This document shows, piece by piece, positions 10,525-19,233 of a stretch of 64,000 nucleotides of DNA. The stretch comes from Emcibacter sp. GTDB taxonomy: Bacteria > Pseudomonadota > Alphaproteobacteria > Sphingomonadales > Emcibacteraceae. Where the stretch lies: contig JAIOYI010000002.1 of NCBI GenBank assembly GCA_021741205.1, positions 248,001-312,000 of the forward strand, in the 5' to 3' direction. The notes beneath the pieces were generated by a model, which did no database searches, was not told the DNA's origin, and saw only the letters and a program-made list of their open reading frames with translations. Both the position numbers and the translations under genes were made by a program. Within the stretch, counting starts at the first letter, position 1. The number at the start of each line of letters is the position of its first letter.

Positions 10525-10986
10525 ATGCTTACGATTGGACATAAGGCTCCAGATTTCACCCTTCCCAATGAAAAGGGTGAAATAATCTCGCTCCGTGATT
10601 TTAAAGGCAAAAAATTAGTGCTTTATTTTTACCCAAAGGATAGCACACCCGGTTGCACCACAGAGGCCAGGGATTTTTCCTCTCACAAAAATGACTTTGC
10701 CGCAGAAAATGCTGTAATCCTTGGCGCTTCAAAAGACAATATCAAACGCCATCAGAATTTCATTACAAAACAAGACCTTACAATCAGTCTGATTTCTGAC
10801 GAAGAAGGCGTGCTTTGTGAGGCGTATGGTGTTTGGATTCTTAAAAAACTTTATGGCCGAGAATATATGGGCATTGAAAGAGCTACTTTTCTGATTGATG
10901 AAAATGGAATTATTAAAAATATTTGGCATAAAGTAAAAGTTAAAGGCCATGCAGAAGAGGTATTACAGGCCGTAAAGTCAATGTGA
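10525..10986 (+). CDS. bcp: Thioredoxin-dependent thiol peroxidase (peroxiredoxin, Bcp/PrxQ)
   Basis: It reduces hydrogen peroxide and organic hydroperoxides. The 153-residue protein has the AhpC/TSA fold with YFYPKDSTPGCTTEARDF carrying the peroxidatic cysteine. The resolving cysteine five residues later in many PrxQ proteins is absent (Ala-Arg-Asp here). A second cysteine occurs in the GVLCEAYGVW segment, so the protein may work as an atypical or 1-Cys enzyme; that is inference. It sits between glnE and the DUF455 gene, overlapping the latter's start by one base. Confidence 0.93.
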   Translation: MLTIGHKAPDFTLPNEKGEIISLRDFKGKKLVLYFYPKDSTPGCTTEARDFSSHKNDFAAENAVILGASKDNIKRHQNFITKQDLTISLISDEEGVLCEAYGVWILKKLYGREYMGIERATFLIDENGIIKNIWHKVKVKGHAEEVLQAVKSM

Positions 10987-11789
10987 TGCACAGTAAAATA
11001 ACAATTGGCGATGCGGCAATTTCTGTTTTAAAAACCGCTTGTGCTGTTGATAAGGCGGCTATAAGTGGTCAGTATGCCAAATTATGGTTTGACGGAAAAC
11101 TTCTTTTTGATTTTCAGACACCACCACCAAAACGCCCAGCAAGACCTGATAAGCCTGAGCTTCTTTTACCAAAATACATGCCGAAGAGACGCCATAAAGG
11201 CCGCCAAGACAATATCATTGCCCTTCTTCATGCCATTGCTCATATTGAATTTAATGCCATAGATCTTGCGTGGGATATTGTGGCACGCTTTGGCAAAAAT
11301 ATGCCCAAAGAATTCACTGACGACTGGGTGAAGGTCGCGGGGGAGGAAACCCAGCATTTTAGCCTGATATGTCAAAGAATGCATGCCTATGGTGCGGCTT
11401 ATGGTGACCTACCCGCCCATGATGGTTTATGGCAATCTGCTGATGATACAGCGCATGACCTTAAGGCAAGGCTTGCCATAATACCGCTCGTTCTTGAAGC
11501 CCGTGGGCTTGATGTTACTCCTGCCATAATAAGCCGATTTGAAAAAACTCAAGATACTGAAAGCGCCAAAGCCCTAACCATCATCTATACCGAAGAAATA
11601 AATCATGTCTATGCTGGACAAAAATGGTTTCATCATCTTTGTAACATTGAAAAATTATCACCAGAAAAAACTTACCAGAATTTGGTAAAGCAATATTTCA
11701 ATGGTTCGCTTAAACCTCCCTTTAACAAAGCGGCAAGGTCTCAAGCGGGCCTTCATGAAGCCTTTTATCTTCCGCTTTTGTCCAAATAA
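10986..11789 (+). CDS. Ferritin-like DUF455 protein
   Basis: A 267-residue protein of the DUF455 ferritin-like group. Metal-ligand patterns of a di-iron four-helix bundle are visible: AHIEFNAIDLAWD, GEETQHFSLICQRM, LEARGLD and EEINHVYAGQKWF (Glu plus ExxH motifs in order). The family has been linked to tRNA-modifying MiaE-like diiron enzymes by fold only; no reaction is established. The start chosen is the ATG at 10986, overlapping the bcp stop as TGATG. A GTG three bases earlier would give a 4-base overlap and cannot be excluded. The gene is clearly translationally coupled to bcp. Confidence 0.8.
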   Translation: MHSKITIGDAAISVLKTACAVDKAAISGQYAKLWFDGKLLFDFQTPPPKRPARPDKPELLLPKYMPKRRHKGRQDNIIALLHAIAHIEFNAIDLAWDIVARFGKNMPKEFTDDWVKVAGEETQHFSLICQRMHAYGAAYGDLPAHDGLWQSADDTAHDLKARLAIIPLVLEARGLDVTPAIISRFEKTQDTESAKALTIIYTEEINHVYAGQKWFHHLCNIEKLSPEKTYQNLVKQYFNGSLKPPFNKAARSQAGLHEAFYLPLLSK

Positions 11790-11930
11790 AATATTAACAC
11801 GATTGTCTTAAAAGATAAAAATGACTGAATTGATGAAAATTATTGATTTTTTTTACGCTTTAGTATCAAATACATCCTATAAAAAGAAGACTAAAGAAAT
11901 ATACGGATGTAAGAACACAAAAGGAAAAGA

Positions 11931-13226
11931 ATAATTTCCAGTTTATATAATAAGTTAAAAGGATTTTCTGCACGCCTTTTCCCTGAAAGACAACTGTATT
12001 TCAGGACGAACGGTATTGTTCGTTTTATTTCCATTTCTCAAGCTACTCAAATTTTTCTCTCTCTGATTTTTATTTCCATTCTCGCTTGGTCAATTGTAAC
12101 GTCTTATAATTTCATCTATCGCGCCGAAATTCTCGCAAAGAAAAATATGGAATTAATGGAATTCCAAAAAAAATATGCTGAGTCCAATGACCAATTTAAA
12201 AAACTAAAAAATAATATTCAAAAATCCACTATGGCGCTTGAACAACGTCAAGTTTATTTACAACAATTAATGGATGCGGATAAATCCTTTTCCAGTCCCA
12301 TCATTCCTGATGCCAATGAGGACAATAAGGCCGCTGACAATAAGACCAGTGATAATAAGGCCGCTGACAATAAGACCAGTGACAATAATCAGAACACAGA
12401 AGAAAACAAACCCATATCATTAAACAACACATCCCCTTTTACAATAGATTCTGGTGCCTCTTCTGTTTATAATATTCATCAAAAGCAAATGGCGAACCTT
12501 CAATTCAATATTTCACGTATTGAACAGCAACAAGAATCTCTCGCTCAATTAATGATAGATCATATTTCAAATAAAATTTCTTATGTTGAAAATACCCTTA
12601 AAAACTCTGGCATCAAAAGCAGCATGTTAATGAAACTTGCGACTAATAAATCTTCGGCCTTTCTGGGTATGGGCGGACCTTTTATTCTTTATGCCGAAAA
12701 TAATGACATCAATGACCTGTCTGAAAATGAACCCTTTGCCAAATTATATGCCCATTACAATAAATTAATTGGGCTCGAAAATGCTATCCAACATATGCCG
12801 ATTGGGTTACCGACAAAAAAATATTACATCTCTAGCGGATTTGGTATTCGTAAAGATCCCTTTAAGAACAAATGGGCGCGTCATAACGGTCTGGACATGG
12901 CAGGATGGTGGAAAACACCAATATATGCCTCTGCCAATGGTACTGTAACAAAGGCGGGCAGCAATGGTTCTTACGGTAATTTTATCGAAATTGATCATGG
13001 CAATGGATTTCGGTCACGATATGGACATCTTTCTAAGATAAAGGTAAAAAAAGGCGAACATGTAACACTTGAGCAGGAGATTGGTTTGATGGGATCAACT
13101 GGTCGCAGCACAAGCCCTCACCTACATTATGAAATCTGGTTTAATGGCGTTCCTATAAACCCTCAAAAAATATTCAAGGCATCAAATAATGTTCTCAAAA
13201 TCCAACGACAAGAATACGACGGTTAA
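11931..13226 (+). CDS. M23 metallopeptidase with N-terminal membrane anchor; probable ATA start
   Basis: A LytM/M23 endopeptidase that likely cleaves peptidoglycan cross-links in the periplasm. The C-terminal domain is intact: HNGLDMAGWW carries the first zinc His and Asp, and HLHYEIW is the HxH motif. The first in-frame ATG is at 12147, but the reading frame is open upstream to a stop at 11910-11912. That extra stretch encodes a conserved-looking segment, SARLFPERQLYFRTNG, and a membrane helix (FLSLIFISILAWSIVTSYNF). No ATG, GTG or TTG occurs there. An ATA at 11931 (or ATT at 11934) lies 5 (8) bases after an AAGGA, so I place the start at 11931 (431 residues). A coiled-coil region and a low-complexity Asp/Asn/Lys/Ala insert separate membrane helix and catalytic domain. 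It overlaps the bactofilin gene by 38 bases, a typical functional pair. Confidence 0.8.
   Translation: MISSLYNKLKGFSARLFPERQLYFRTNGIVRFISISQATQIFLSLIFISILAWSIVTSYNFIYRAEILAKKNMELMEFQKKYAESNDQFKKLKNNIQKSTMALEQRQVYLQQLMDADKSFSSPIIPDANEDNKAADNKTSDNKAADNKTSDNNQNTEENKPISLNNTSPFTIDSGASSVYNIHQKQMANLQFNISRIEQQQESLAQLMIDHISNKISYVENTLKNSGIKSSMLMKLATNKSSAFLGMGGPFILYAENNDINDLSENEPFAKLYAHYNKLIGLENAIQHMPIGLPTKKYYISSGFGIRKDPFKNKWARHNGLDMAGWWKTPIYASANGTVTKAGSNGSYGNFIEIDHGNGFRSRYGHLSKIKVKKGEHVTLEQEIGLMGSTGRSTSPHLHYEIWFNGVPINPQKIFKASNNVLKIQRQEYDG
12324..12383 (+). repeat. Two tandem 30-bp units inside the M23 peptidase gene
   Basis: Units at 12324-12353 and 12354-12383 match at 29 of 30 bases and encode two copies of NKAADNKTSD. 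The duplication is in frame and lies in the hydrophilic linker between the coiled-coil regions, so length change would be tolerated. Confidence 0.85.
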
Positions 13227-13638
13227 AACAATGAATAAACCTGCAGCACGACCTTCAAATTCAGCACCTTCGATTATTGGGTCGGACGTTACCATCAAGG
13301 GTGATATTACAACCGCTGGTGAAATACAATTGGACGGTACAGTAGAAGGGGATGTGCGTTCCACTTCTCTGACCATTGGTGAGCATGGTTCCGTAAAGGG
13401 TATTGTAACTGCAGAAGATGTTGTCATCAAAGGCTCAGTCACAGGACAGGTCAATAGCCGAAATATTCGTCTTGAAAAAATGGCCAAGGTTAAGGGTGAT
13501 CTATTCCATGAAACATTAAGCGTTGAGGCCGGTGCCTTTATTGAAGGAAAACTTACCCATAAAAGCAATGTCTCCCAAGCCAAGGAGGAAAGTGCAAAAC
13601 TTTCTCCTACAGCAAATTCACACCAAAAACCCGCCTAA
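13189..13638 (+). CDS. Bactofilin
   Basis: A 149-residue bactofilin (DUF583), a nucleotide-independent cytoskeletal protein that polymerises through a right-handed beta-helix. The core runs from about residue 30 to 125 with repeated strands such as IGSDVTIKGDITTAGEIQLDGTVEGDV, each turn marked by Gly-Asp/Gly-Ser pairs, flanked by unstructured Pro/Ser/Ala-rich ends. The gene overlaps the upstream M23 peptidase by 38 bases. Bactofilin/M23 pairs in other bacteria localise peptidoglycan remodelling for cell shape, and the overlap here supports coupled expression. Confidence 0.93.
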   Translation: MFSKSNDKNTTVKTMNKPAARPSNSAPSIIGSDVTIKGDITTAGEIQLDGTVEGDVRSTSLTIGEHGSVKGIVTAEDVVIKGSVTGQVNSRNIRLEKMAKVKGDLFHETLSVEAGAFIEGKLTHKSNVSQAKEESAKLSPTANSHQKPA

Positions 13639-13673
13639 ATTATAGTGGCTCGGATTATGACCTACTATCGTTT

Positions 13674-14802
13674 TTAGTCGATGTCTTCAACTTCGGTTGT
13701 ACTGCCATGCACACGGGCAGCAAGGGCTGCGTTAAGAAAATCATCAATTTCACCGTCCAATACCTTGTCGGGTTGGGCCGATTCCACGCCTGTTCGCATA
13801 TCTTTTACCATCTGATAAGGTTGCAAAACATAAGAACGTATTTGATGCCCCCAACCAATGTCTGATTTGCTGTTATGGGTCGCATTGGCCTCTTCTTCTC
13901 GTCGTTGCAATTCGGCCTCATAAAGACGTGCTTTAAGCATATTCATCGCCGTCGCCCGATTTTTATGTTGAGATCTATCATTTTGGCATTGCACGACAAT
14001 ATTTGTCGGAATATGGGTTATGCGTACCGCACTATCGGTTGTATTAACATGCTGTCCTCCCGCACCAGAAGAGCGGTAAGTATCAATACGCAAGTCTTTT
14101 TCTTCGACTTCAACCTTGAAATCATCATCAATGACGGGATAAACCCAAACACTCGCAAAACTTGTATGTCGGCGAGCATTAGAATCATAAGGAGAAATAC
14201 GCACAAGCCTATGAACCCCGCTTTCCGTCTTTAACCAACCATAGGCATTTTCACCCTTAACCTCTATGGTCGCAGATTTTATACCAGCCTCTTCACCATT
14301 ATGAAGTTCAATAAGATCAACGCTGCATTCATGAGCATTCGCCCAACGGCTATACATTCTGAGCAGCATATTGGCCCAGTCCTGACTCTCCGTACCACCA
14401 GCACCAGAGTGAATCTCAACATAAGCATGATTAGCATCGGCCTCGCCCGATAACAAGGTTTGAAATTCTAATTCCGACGTTTTACCCGTTAAGGTCAAAA
14501 GTGCCTTCTCGGCCTCAAGAATAACATCATCATCACCCTCGATTTCCCCAAGTTCAATCAATTCAATATGATCTTTTAATTCCTGATCCACCGATTTACA
14601 CAGATTTATCGACTGCTCAAGGCGATTCTTTTCCTTCATCAGTTTCTGGGCATTCGTAGGATTAGTCCAAAGATTGGGGTCTTCAGAAAGAGCCGTCAAT
14701 TCTTCTAGGCGGTCAAGGGCAACATCCCAGTCAAAGATGCCTCCTCAGCAGTTCGAGCGACTGCTTGATTTTATCAACTAAGGTCTGTATTTCGGCTTTC
14801 AT
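13674..14802 (-). CDS. prfB: Peptide chain release factor 2, expressed through a programmed +1 frameshift
   Basis: RF2 releases nascent chains at UGA and UAA. The first reading frame starts at the ATG at 14802-14800 and encodes 23 codons ending LLRRHL, then a UGA at 14733-14731. Skipping one base after CTT gives [12 protein letters not shown] and continues to the stop at 13674, for 375 residues in total. The stop-recognition tripeptide region reads SPYDS (about residues 203-207) and the catalytic GGQ is at about 248-250 ([10 protein letters not shown]). The gene is the third of an amiC-mrcA-prfB run, 22 bases after mrcA. Expression is autoregulated: low RF2 favours the shift at the UGA. Calling the gene from the second frame only (TTG at 14699) would remove 34 residues. 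Confidence 0.96.
14730..14745 (-). promoter_or_regulatory. RF2 programmed +1 frameshift site
   Basis: On the minus strand the order is AGGAGG (14745-14740), CAT, CTT, TGA, C. This is the classical prfB arrangement: an internal Shine-Dalgarno three bases before a slippery CTT, followed by a UGA with a 3' C. It is the signal for RF2 autoregulation. Confidence 0.95.
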
Positions 14803-14824
14803 AACGCATCACAATCAAATTATA

Positions 14825-17311
14825 TTAGTAAATACCGCCCGTTCCCGTGCGGAGTTTGGTGTTTGTTTGCACCAGAGAATTAAATCCGTCAAGTACTTCG
14901 CCGTCTTTTGTTGGAAAACTTCCCTGACGAAAGGCTTCAAGGATCGTATTTTTCTCTCCCGCTTCGGCGAGCTGTCCAGTTTTCGGGTTAACTCGCACCA
15001 ATCTCACACCCTCTGGAATACGAAAGGGAACAACGGGACTATCTTTTGTGGCATCCTGCATAAAATCACGGAAAATAGGAACGGCAACAGACGCGCCCTC
15101 CTCTTGGTTTCCTAGTGATCGTGGTTTATCAAATCCCACAAAAACACCAACCACAAGATCGGGAGAGAAGCCAATAAACCATGTATCAAAACTATCATTG
15201 GATGTTCCCGTTTTTCCGGCAAAAAATTTTCCGAGTGACTTTATTCTGATGCCCGTTCCTCTTTGCACAACACCTTCCATCATAGAAACCATTTGATAGG
15301 CCGTAACGGGGTCTAATACTTGTTTGCGCTCATCTGGTATTTCTGGCTCGGCTTGAAATTGCCATTCATCTGTCCGGCAATCGGGGCAGGAACGCTCATC
15401 ATGACGAAATAAGGTTTTACCATACCGATTCTGAATTCTGTCAATGAATGTTGGGGTAATCTTCTTGCCCCCGTTCACAATCATACCATAAGCCGTAGTC
15501 AGTTGAAGTAATGTCGTCTCACCGGCGCCCAAGGCCATAGAGAGCACTGGTGGCATATCATTCATAATATCCATACGTTCTGACATTTCAACAATGCTAT
15601 CCATTTTTAAATATTGCGCCAAGCGCACGGTCATAAGGTTACGAGATTTTTCCAGCCCAAGACGTAACGTGCTCGCCCCATAAAACTGATTGCTTGAATT
15701 TTGTGGCTTCCATTTCCCAAGACCATACCCCTGTTCAATAACAAAGGGGGCATCCAATATCATACTTGAAGGGGTAAAATCATGTTCTAGGGCGGCGGCA
15801 TAAACAAAGGGTTTAAAGGCTGAACCCGGTTGACGTTTGGCCTGTGTTGCACGATTATATTCACTGCGTTTGTAATCAAATCCCCCCACCATGGCAAGAA
15901 CGCGCCCCGTATGAGGGTCCATTGCGATAAGAGAACCTTCTATTTCTGGAATTTGTTGAAGCCTATATGATTGGCTTTCCTCCATCTCATCCGAACGTGT
16001 TTCAGAAGATAACGCTTTACGCATTTTTTCAACAACTATAATATCACCCAAGGCAAGCACATCAGTTACCGCAACAACCTCGGAGCCTAAATATTCTTTT
16101 TCCTTCCATGCCCTTGCCCATTTAACCTCATCAAGACTGATATGACCCTTAACCCCACCAGATAAGAGAATGGCCGCGACATCGTCCTTCACATCCACCA
16201 CAAGAGCAAGCTGCCATCTGTCCATGCCAAGCGGAATATCCTTTTTTATAAAGCTCTCTAGTTGCTCCAATTGATCAGAAGTCGAGGCAATTTTATCTAA
16301 AGGTATTTTTGCAAGAGGTCCTCGCCAACCATGACGTCTGTCATAGGTAATAAGCCCCAGCTTTAACTGCTGTTCGGCAATATATTGATAGTCGGGCGAC
16401 AGCGACGTTCTGACAAATAACCCTCCCTCATAAAGCTCCTCGGTCCCGTATAAATTTTTCAGTTCACGTCTGACTTCTTCTGTAAAATATTCAGCTTTAA
16501 AGATTCTAGTTTTATCTCTATCCGAAACAATCAAAGGTTCGCTTTGTGCGATGTTTTTTTCTTCTTCGGTAATATAACCCTCTTCATACATTCTTTTTAA
16601 CACCCAATTACGTCGGCCCACGGCACGATCATATTGTCGAATGGGGTGATAATTGTTCGGGGCCTTGGGAAGTGCCGCAAGATAGGCCATCTCGCTCAAC
16701 CTCAACTGGTCTATGGGTTTGTTGAAATAGCTAAGGGCGGCGGCGGCAATACCGTATGATCCAAATCCTAAATAATTCTCATTCAGATATAATTCTAATA
16801 TTTGATCCTTGCTAAAGGCTTTTTCTATTCTGTAAGACAGAATAGCCTCTTTGATTTTACGCTCATAAGTCTGGACACCACTGAGTAGAAAATTTTTAGC
16901 GACCTGCTGAGTGATTGTGGATGCCCCCACCTTGCTCCGCCCTGTGAAGGTATTTTTTGCATTGGTGATAACCGCTCGCATAAGGCCCCAATAATCAAGG
17001 CCGCCATGAGAATAGAAATTTTTATCTTCGGCCGAAAGATAGGCCTCAATCACACGTTTTGGCACGGCTGAGATTGGTATAAATAACCTTTTTTGCTTGG
17101 CAAACTCAGAAAGCAAGCTACCGTCTCCCGCATAGATACGGCTGACGATCGGCGGTTCATATTGGGCGAGTTGAGCATAATCTGGCAAACCCCTGCCATA
17201 ATAATTGAGGATATAAAAAATTCCTCCCATTGCCATAACCATAAGAATAAGGAGCATGACAACAGTGCCCCCTATTATGTTCACGAATATTTTACGGTTT
17301 ATAATTTTCAT
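14825..17311 (-). CDS. mrcA: Penicillin-binding protein 1A (bifunctional transglycosylase/transpeptidase)
   Basis: It polymerises lipid II into glycan strands and cross-links peptides at the outer face of the inner membrane. The 828-residue protein has an N-terminal membrane helix (about residues 10-34), a GT51 domain with SAEDKNFYSHGGLDYWGLMRA and STITQQVAKNF, and a transpeptidase domain with SxxK as SAFKPF, SxN as SRN and KTG as AGKTGTSND. An OB-like insertion lies between the two domains, as in class A PBP1a. It follows amiC on the same strand after about 115 bases and precedes prfB by 22 bases, the usual alphaproteobacterial order. Confidence 0.96.
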   Translation of the reverse strand: MKIINRKIFVNIIGGTVVMLLILMVMAMGGIFYILNYYGRGLPDYAQLAQYEPPIVSRIYAGDGSLLSEFAKQKRLFIPISAVPKRVIEAYLSAEDKNFYSHGGLDYWGLMRAVITNAKNTFTGRSKVGASTITQQVAKNFLLSGVQTYERKIKEAILSYRIEKAFSKDQILELYLNENYLGFGSYGIAAAALSYFNKPIDQLRLSEMAYLAALPKAPNNYHPIRQYDRAVGRRNWVLKRMYEEGYITEEEKNIAQSEPLIVSDRDKTRIFKAEYFTEEVRRELKNLYGTEELYEGGLFVRTSLSPDYQYIAEQQLKLGLITYDRRHGWRGPLAKIPLDKIASTSDQLEQLESFIKKDIPLGMDRWQLALVVDVKDDVAAILLSGGVKGHISLDEVKWARAWKEKEYLGSEVVAVTDVLALGDIIVVEKMRKALSSETRSDEMEESQSYRLQQIPEIEGSLIAMDPHTGRVLAMVGGFDYKRSEYNRATQAKRQPGSAFKPFVYAAALEHDFTPSSMILDAPFVIEQGYGLGKWKPQNSSNQFYGASTLRLGLEKSRNLMTVRLAQYLKMDSIVEMSERMDIMNDMPPVLSMALGAGETTLLQLTTAYGMIVNGGKKITPTFIDRIQNRYGKTLFRHDERSCPDCRTDEWQFQAEPEIPDERKQVLDPVTAYQMVSMMEGVVQRGTGIRIKSLGKFFAGKTGTSNDSFDTWFIGFSPDLVVGVFVGFDKPRSLGNQEEGASVAVPIFRDFMQDATKDSPVVPFRIPEGVRLVRVNPKTGQLAEAGEKNTILEAFRQGSFPTKDGEVLDGFNSLVQTNTKLRTGTGGIY

Positions 17312-17426
17312 GGCCCTGTCATGTTATTTTAAGGAGACTTAATTCCACCACCAGCATCTAGAGATTAAATATGTCAGCACAATGACATTATCAAGATAAT
17401 ATTCTGTGAAGCGAGCTCTATTGACC

Positions 17427-18659
17427 CTAGTTTGCCACATAACTTTTATTAAAGAAATTATCCGCAGCCCTTACAATAGATTTTCCGATTTGAACTTGTG
17501 TTTCTTTTTGCATGAGCAATTTTGCATCCATATCGTTGGTCAAATAACCAAGTTCCACCAAAACGGACGGGACATCCAAACCCTTCAGAACAATAAGTCC
17601 TGCTGTTCTATGAGGTCGTTTTCTTAACAAAACCACTCTTTGCAATTGCGGGATAAGCTCATTAGCAAAACTGCTTGATAAATTCATGGTTTCCCGTTTC
17701 ACCAAATCAATCAAAATAGATTGAACAATATCAATTTCTTCATCCAAATCCATGCCCGCAATAATGTCGGATTTATTTTCCCTCGCCGCCATGGCATCCG
17801 CTTCTTTGTCTGATGCTTTTTCCGACAGTGTATAAACGGTTGCACCACGAATATCGGGGCTTTTAAAAGAATCCGCATGAATTGAAATAAATAAATCAGC
17901 CTGCTTATTATGGGCTATCCTGCTTCGATTGCGAAGTTTAAGAAAAATATCCGTATTACGTGTCATAACAACCTCATAACGACCCGATTTCTCTAACTCC
18001 TTTTTTATAGTTTGCGCAGCGCTCAGAACAACCGTTTTTTCAGGATATCCCCGATATTCCTTTCCCCCAAGATTACCAGGGTCATGTCCTCCATGCCCAG
18101 GGTCTAAAACAATCAGTTTTTTTGTACGCTGCTCTCTTAAGTTTTTTTCTGGCACATTATCATTGGCACTTCTTACGGGAGAAGGTTTGGACTTTTTAAC
18201 AGAAGTTTCAAAAGTTGATATACTAATTTTTTTAAGATCAATAACAAAACGATAGGGTGTATTTTTCTTAGGCTTGATGATGAAGGCCTTATCAATTTTT
18301 ACAGGATTATTGACATCAAGTACAATGCGTGACGTACCGGGTTTAAATAAACCAAAACGATAACTATCAATATAGCCCAGTCCCTTTGCGCCACCGAAAT
18401 CATCTTTCCATGTAACTTCTGTTATATCAATAACAACCCGATTTGGATTGGATAATGTAAAAATATTAAATTCAATATTCTGATTAATTTCAAGAACAAA
18501 ACGCGTCTCATTCTTATTATGCCCAACACGAATATCCGATACCACTGGTGTCGCCCCCGAAGCCAAAGATGATGGTATAATGGCTGTTACATAAAGGAAA
18601 AAAAGTCCAATAATTCCCGTCAATAATAATCTAAATATTTTCACTAAAATTTGCATCAT
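17427..18659 (-). CDS. amiC: N-acetylmuramoyl-L-alanine amidase with AMIN domain
   Basis: It removes stem peptides from MurNAc in the periplasm, mainly for septum splitting. The 410-residue precursor has a hydrophobic signal region (about 10-33, LLLTGIIGLFFLYVTAIIPSS), an AMIN septal-targeting domain (about 40-150, VSDIRVGHNKNETRFVLEI) and an Amidase_3 catalytic domain from about 185. Zinc ligands and catalytic residues are recognisable in VLDPGHGGHDPG, YPEKTVVL, SIHADSF and VLVELGYLTN. It is divergent from rne across a long spacer and is the probable first gene of the amiC-mrcA-prfB group. Confidence 0.95.
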   Translation of the reverse strand: MMQILVKIFRLLLTGIIGLFFLYVTAIIPSSLASGATPVVSDIRVGHNKNETRFVLEINQNIEFNIFTLSNPNRVVIDITEVTWKDDFGGAKGLGYIDSYRFGLFKPGTSRIVLDVNNPVKIDKAFIIKPKKNTPYRFVIDLKKISISTFETSVKKSKPSPVRSANDNVPEKNLREQRTKKLIVLDPGHGGHDPGNLGGKEYRGYPEKTVVLSAAQTIKKELEKSGRYEVVMTRNTDIFLKLRNRSRIAHNKQADLFISIHADSFKSPDIRGATVYTLSEKASDKEADAMAARENKSDIIAGMDLDEEIDIVQSILIDLVKRETMNLSSSFANELIPQLQRVVLLRKRPHRTAGLIVLKGLDVPSVLVELGYLTNDMDAKLLMQKETQVQIGKSIVRAADNFFNKSYVAN

Positions 18660-19233
18660 CCTGTTTTTATGCCTAAATTTATTTGATAATATTTCAATCG
18701 CTCATCAGAATATATATCAACAGTAAGAAAATCTCATTAATTATTTATAAAAATTAACACTTTAGCTATTGTAGTGTGATCATTGTATGGTTATGTTATA
18801 AGTGCTGAGGAATATTTATCTATAATTTAATATACAAAATAAATTAATGTGAAATATTGATACAGCAAGTTGCTAACCTTCAGGAATTAATCATTCCTCA
18901 TGTCAAAAAAATGACAAAAAAAATCTGATGATTTTTAAAATCAAATAAAGACACAATGGTGGGCAAGGATAACAGGATCGTCTATTCATTAGACAATCCA
19001 TTACAATAAAGACGAACAATATATGAATTTTTGCATTCACGATTTCAGAGCTATAGGCAGGTTTCAGCAAAAGGATTTCTTATTTCCATTTGCTGCTCTG
19101 TTATTAGCCTTGTGCAAGTCTGTGGCTGCCAGCTTTTTAACCCCTAGTAAACATAACAGCCTTAAACCAGCACGCCTGTTAAAAACAATTAACACAACAG
19201 GCTCGAGCGGATATGGCTGCGGAGAAAATTTAA
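18660..19233. other. Long divergent spacer between amiC and rne
   Basis: This 574-base AT-rich stretch holds no convincing gene. It should contain both promoters and the rne leader. Two small dyads are visible: AGGAAT-TAATC-ATTCCT near 18880-18900 and GTCTA-TTCAT-TAGAC at about 18978-18992. RNase E mRNAs in other bacteria have long autoregulatory leaders, so this length fits, but no specific structure can be assigned. The ribosome-binding site before rne is GCGGAG, about nine bases upstream of its ATG. Confidence 0.5.

Noticed and set aside
13674..14802. prfB as a broken gene because of the in-frame TGA
   Set aside because: The TGA sits in a perfect programmed frameshift context, and both frames match RF2.
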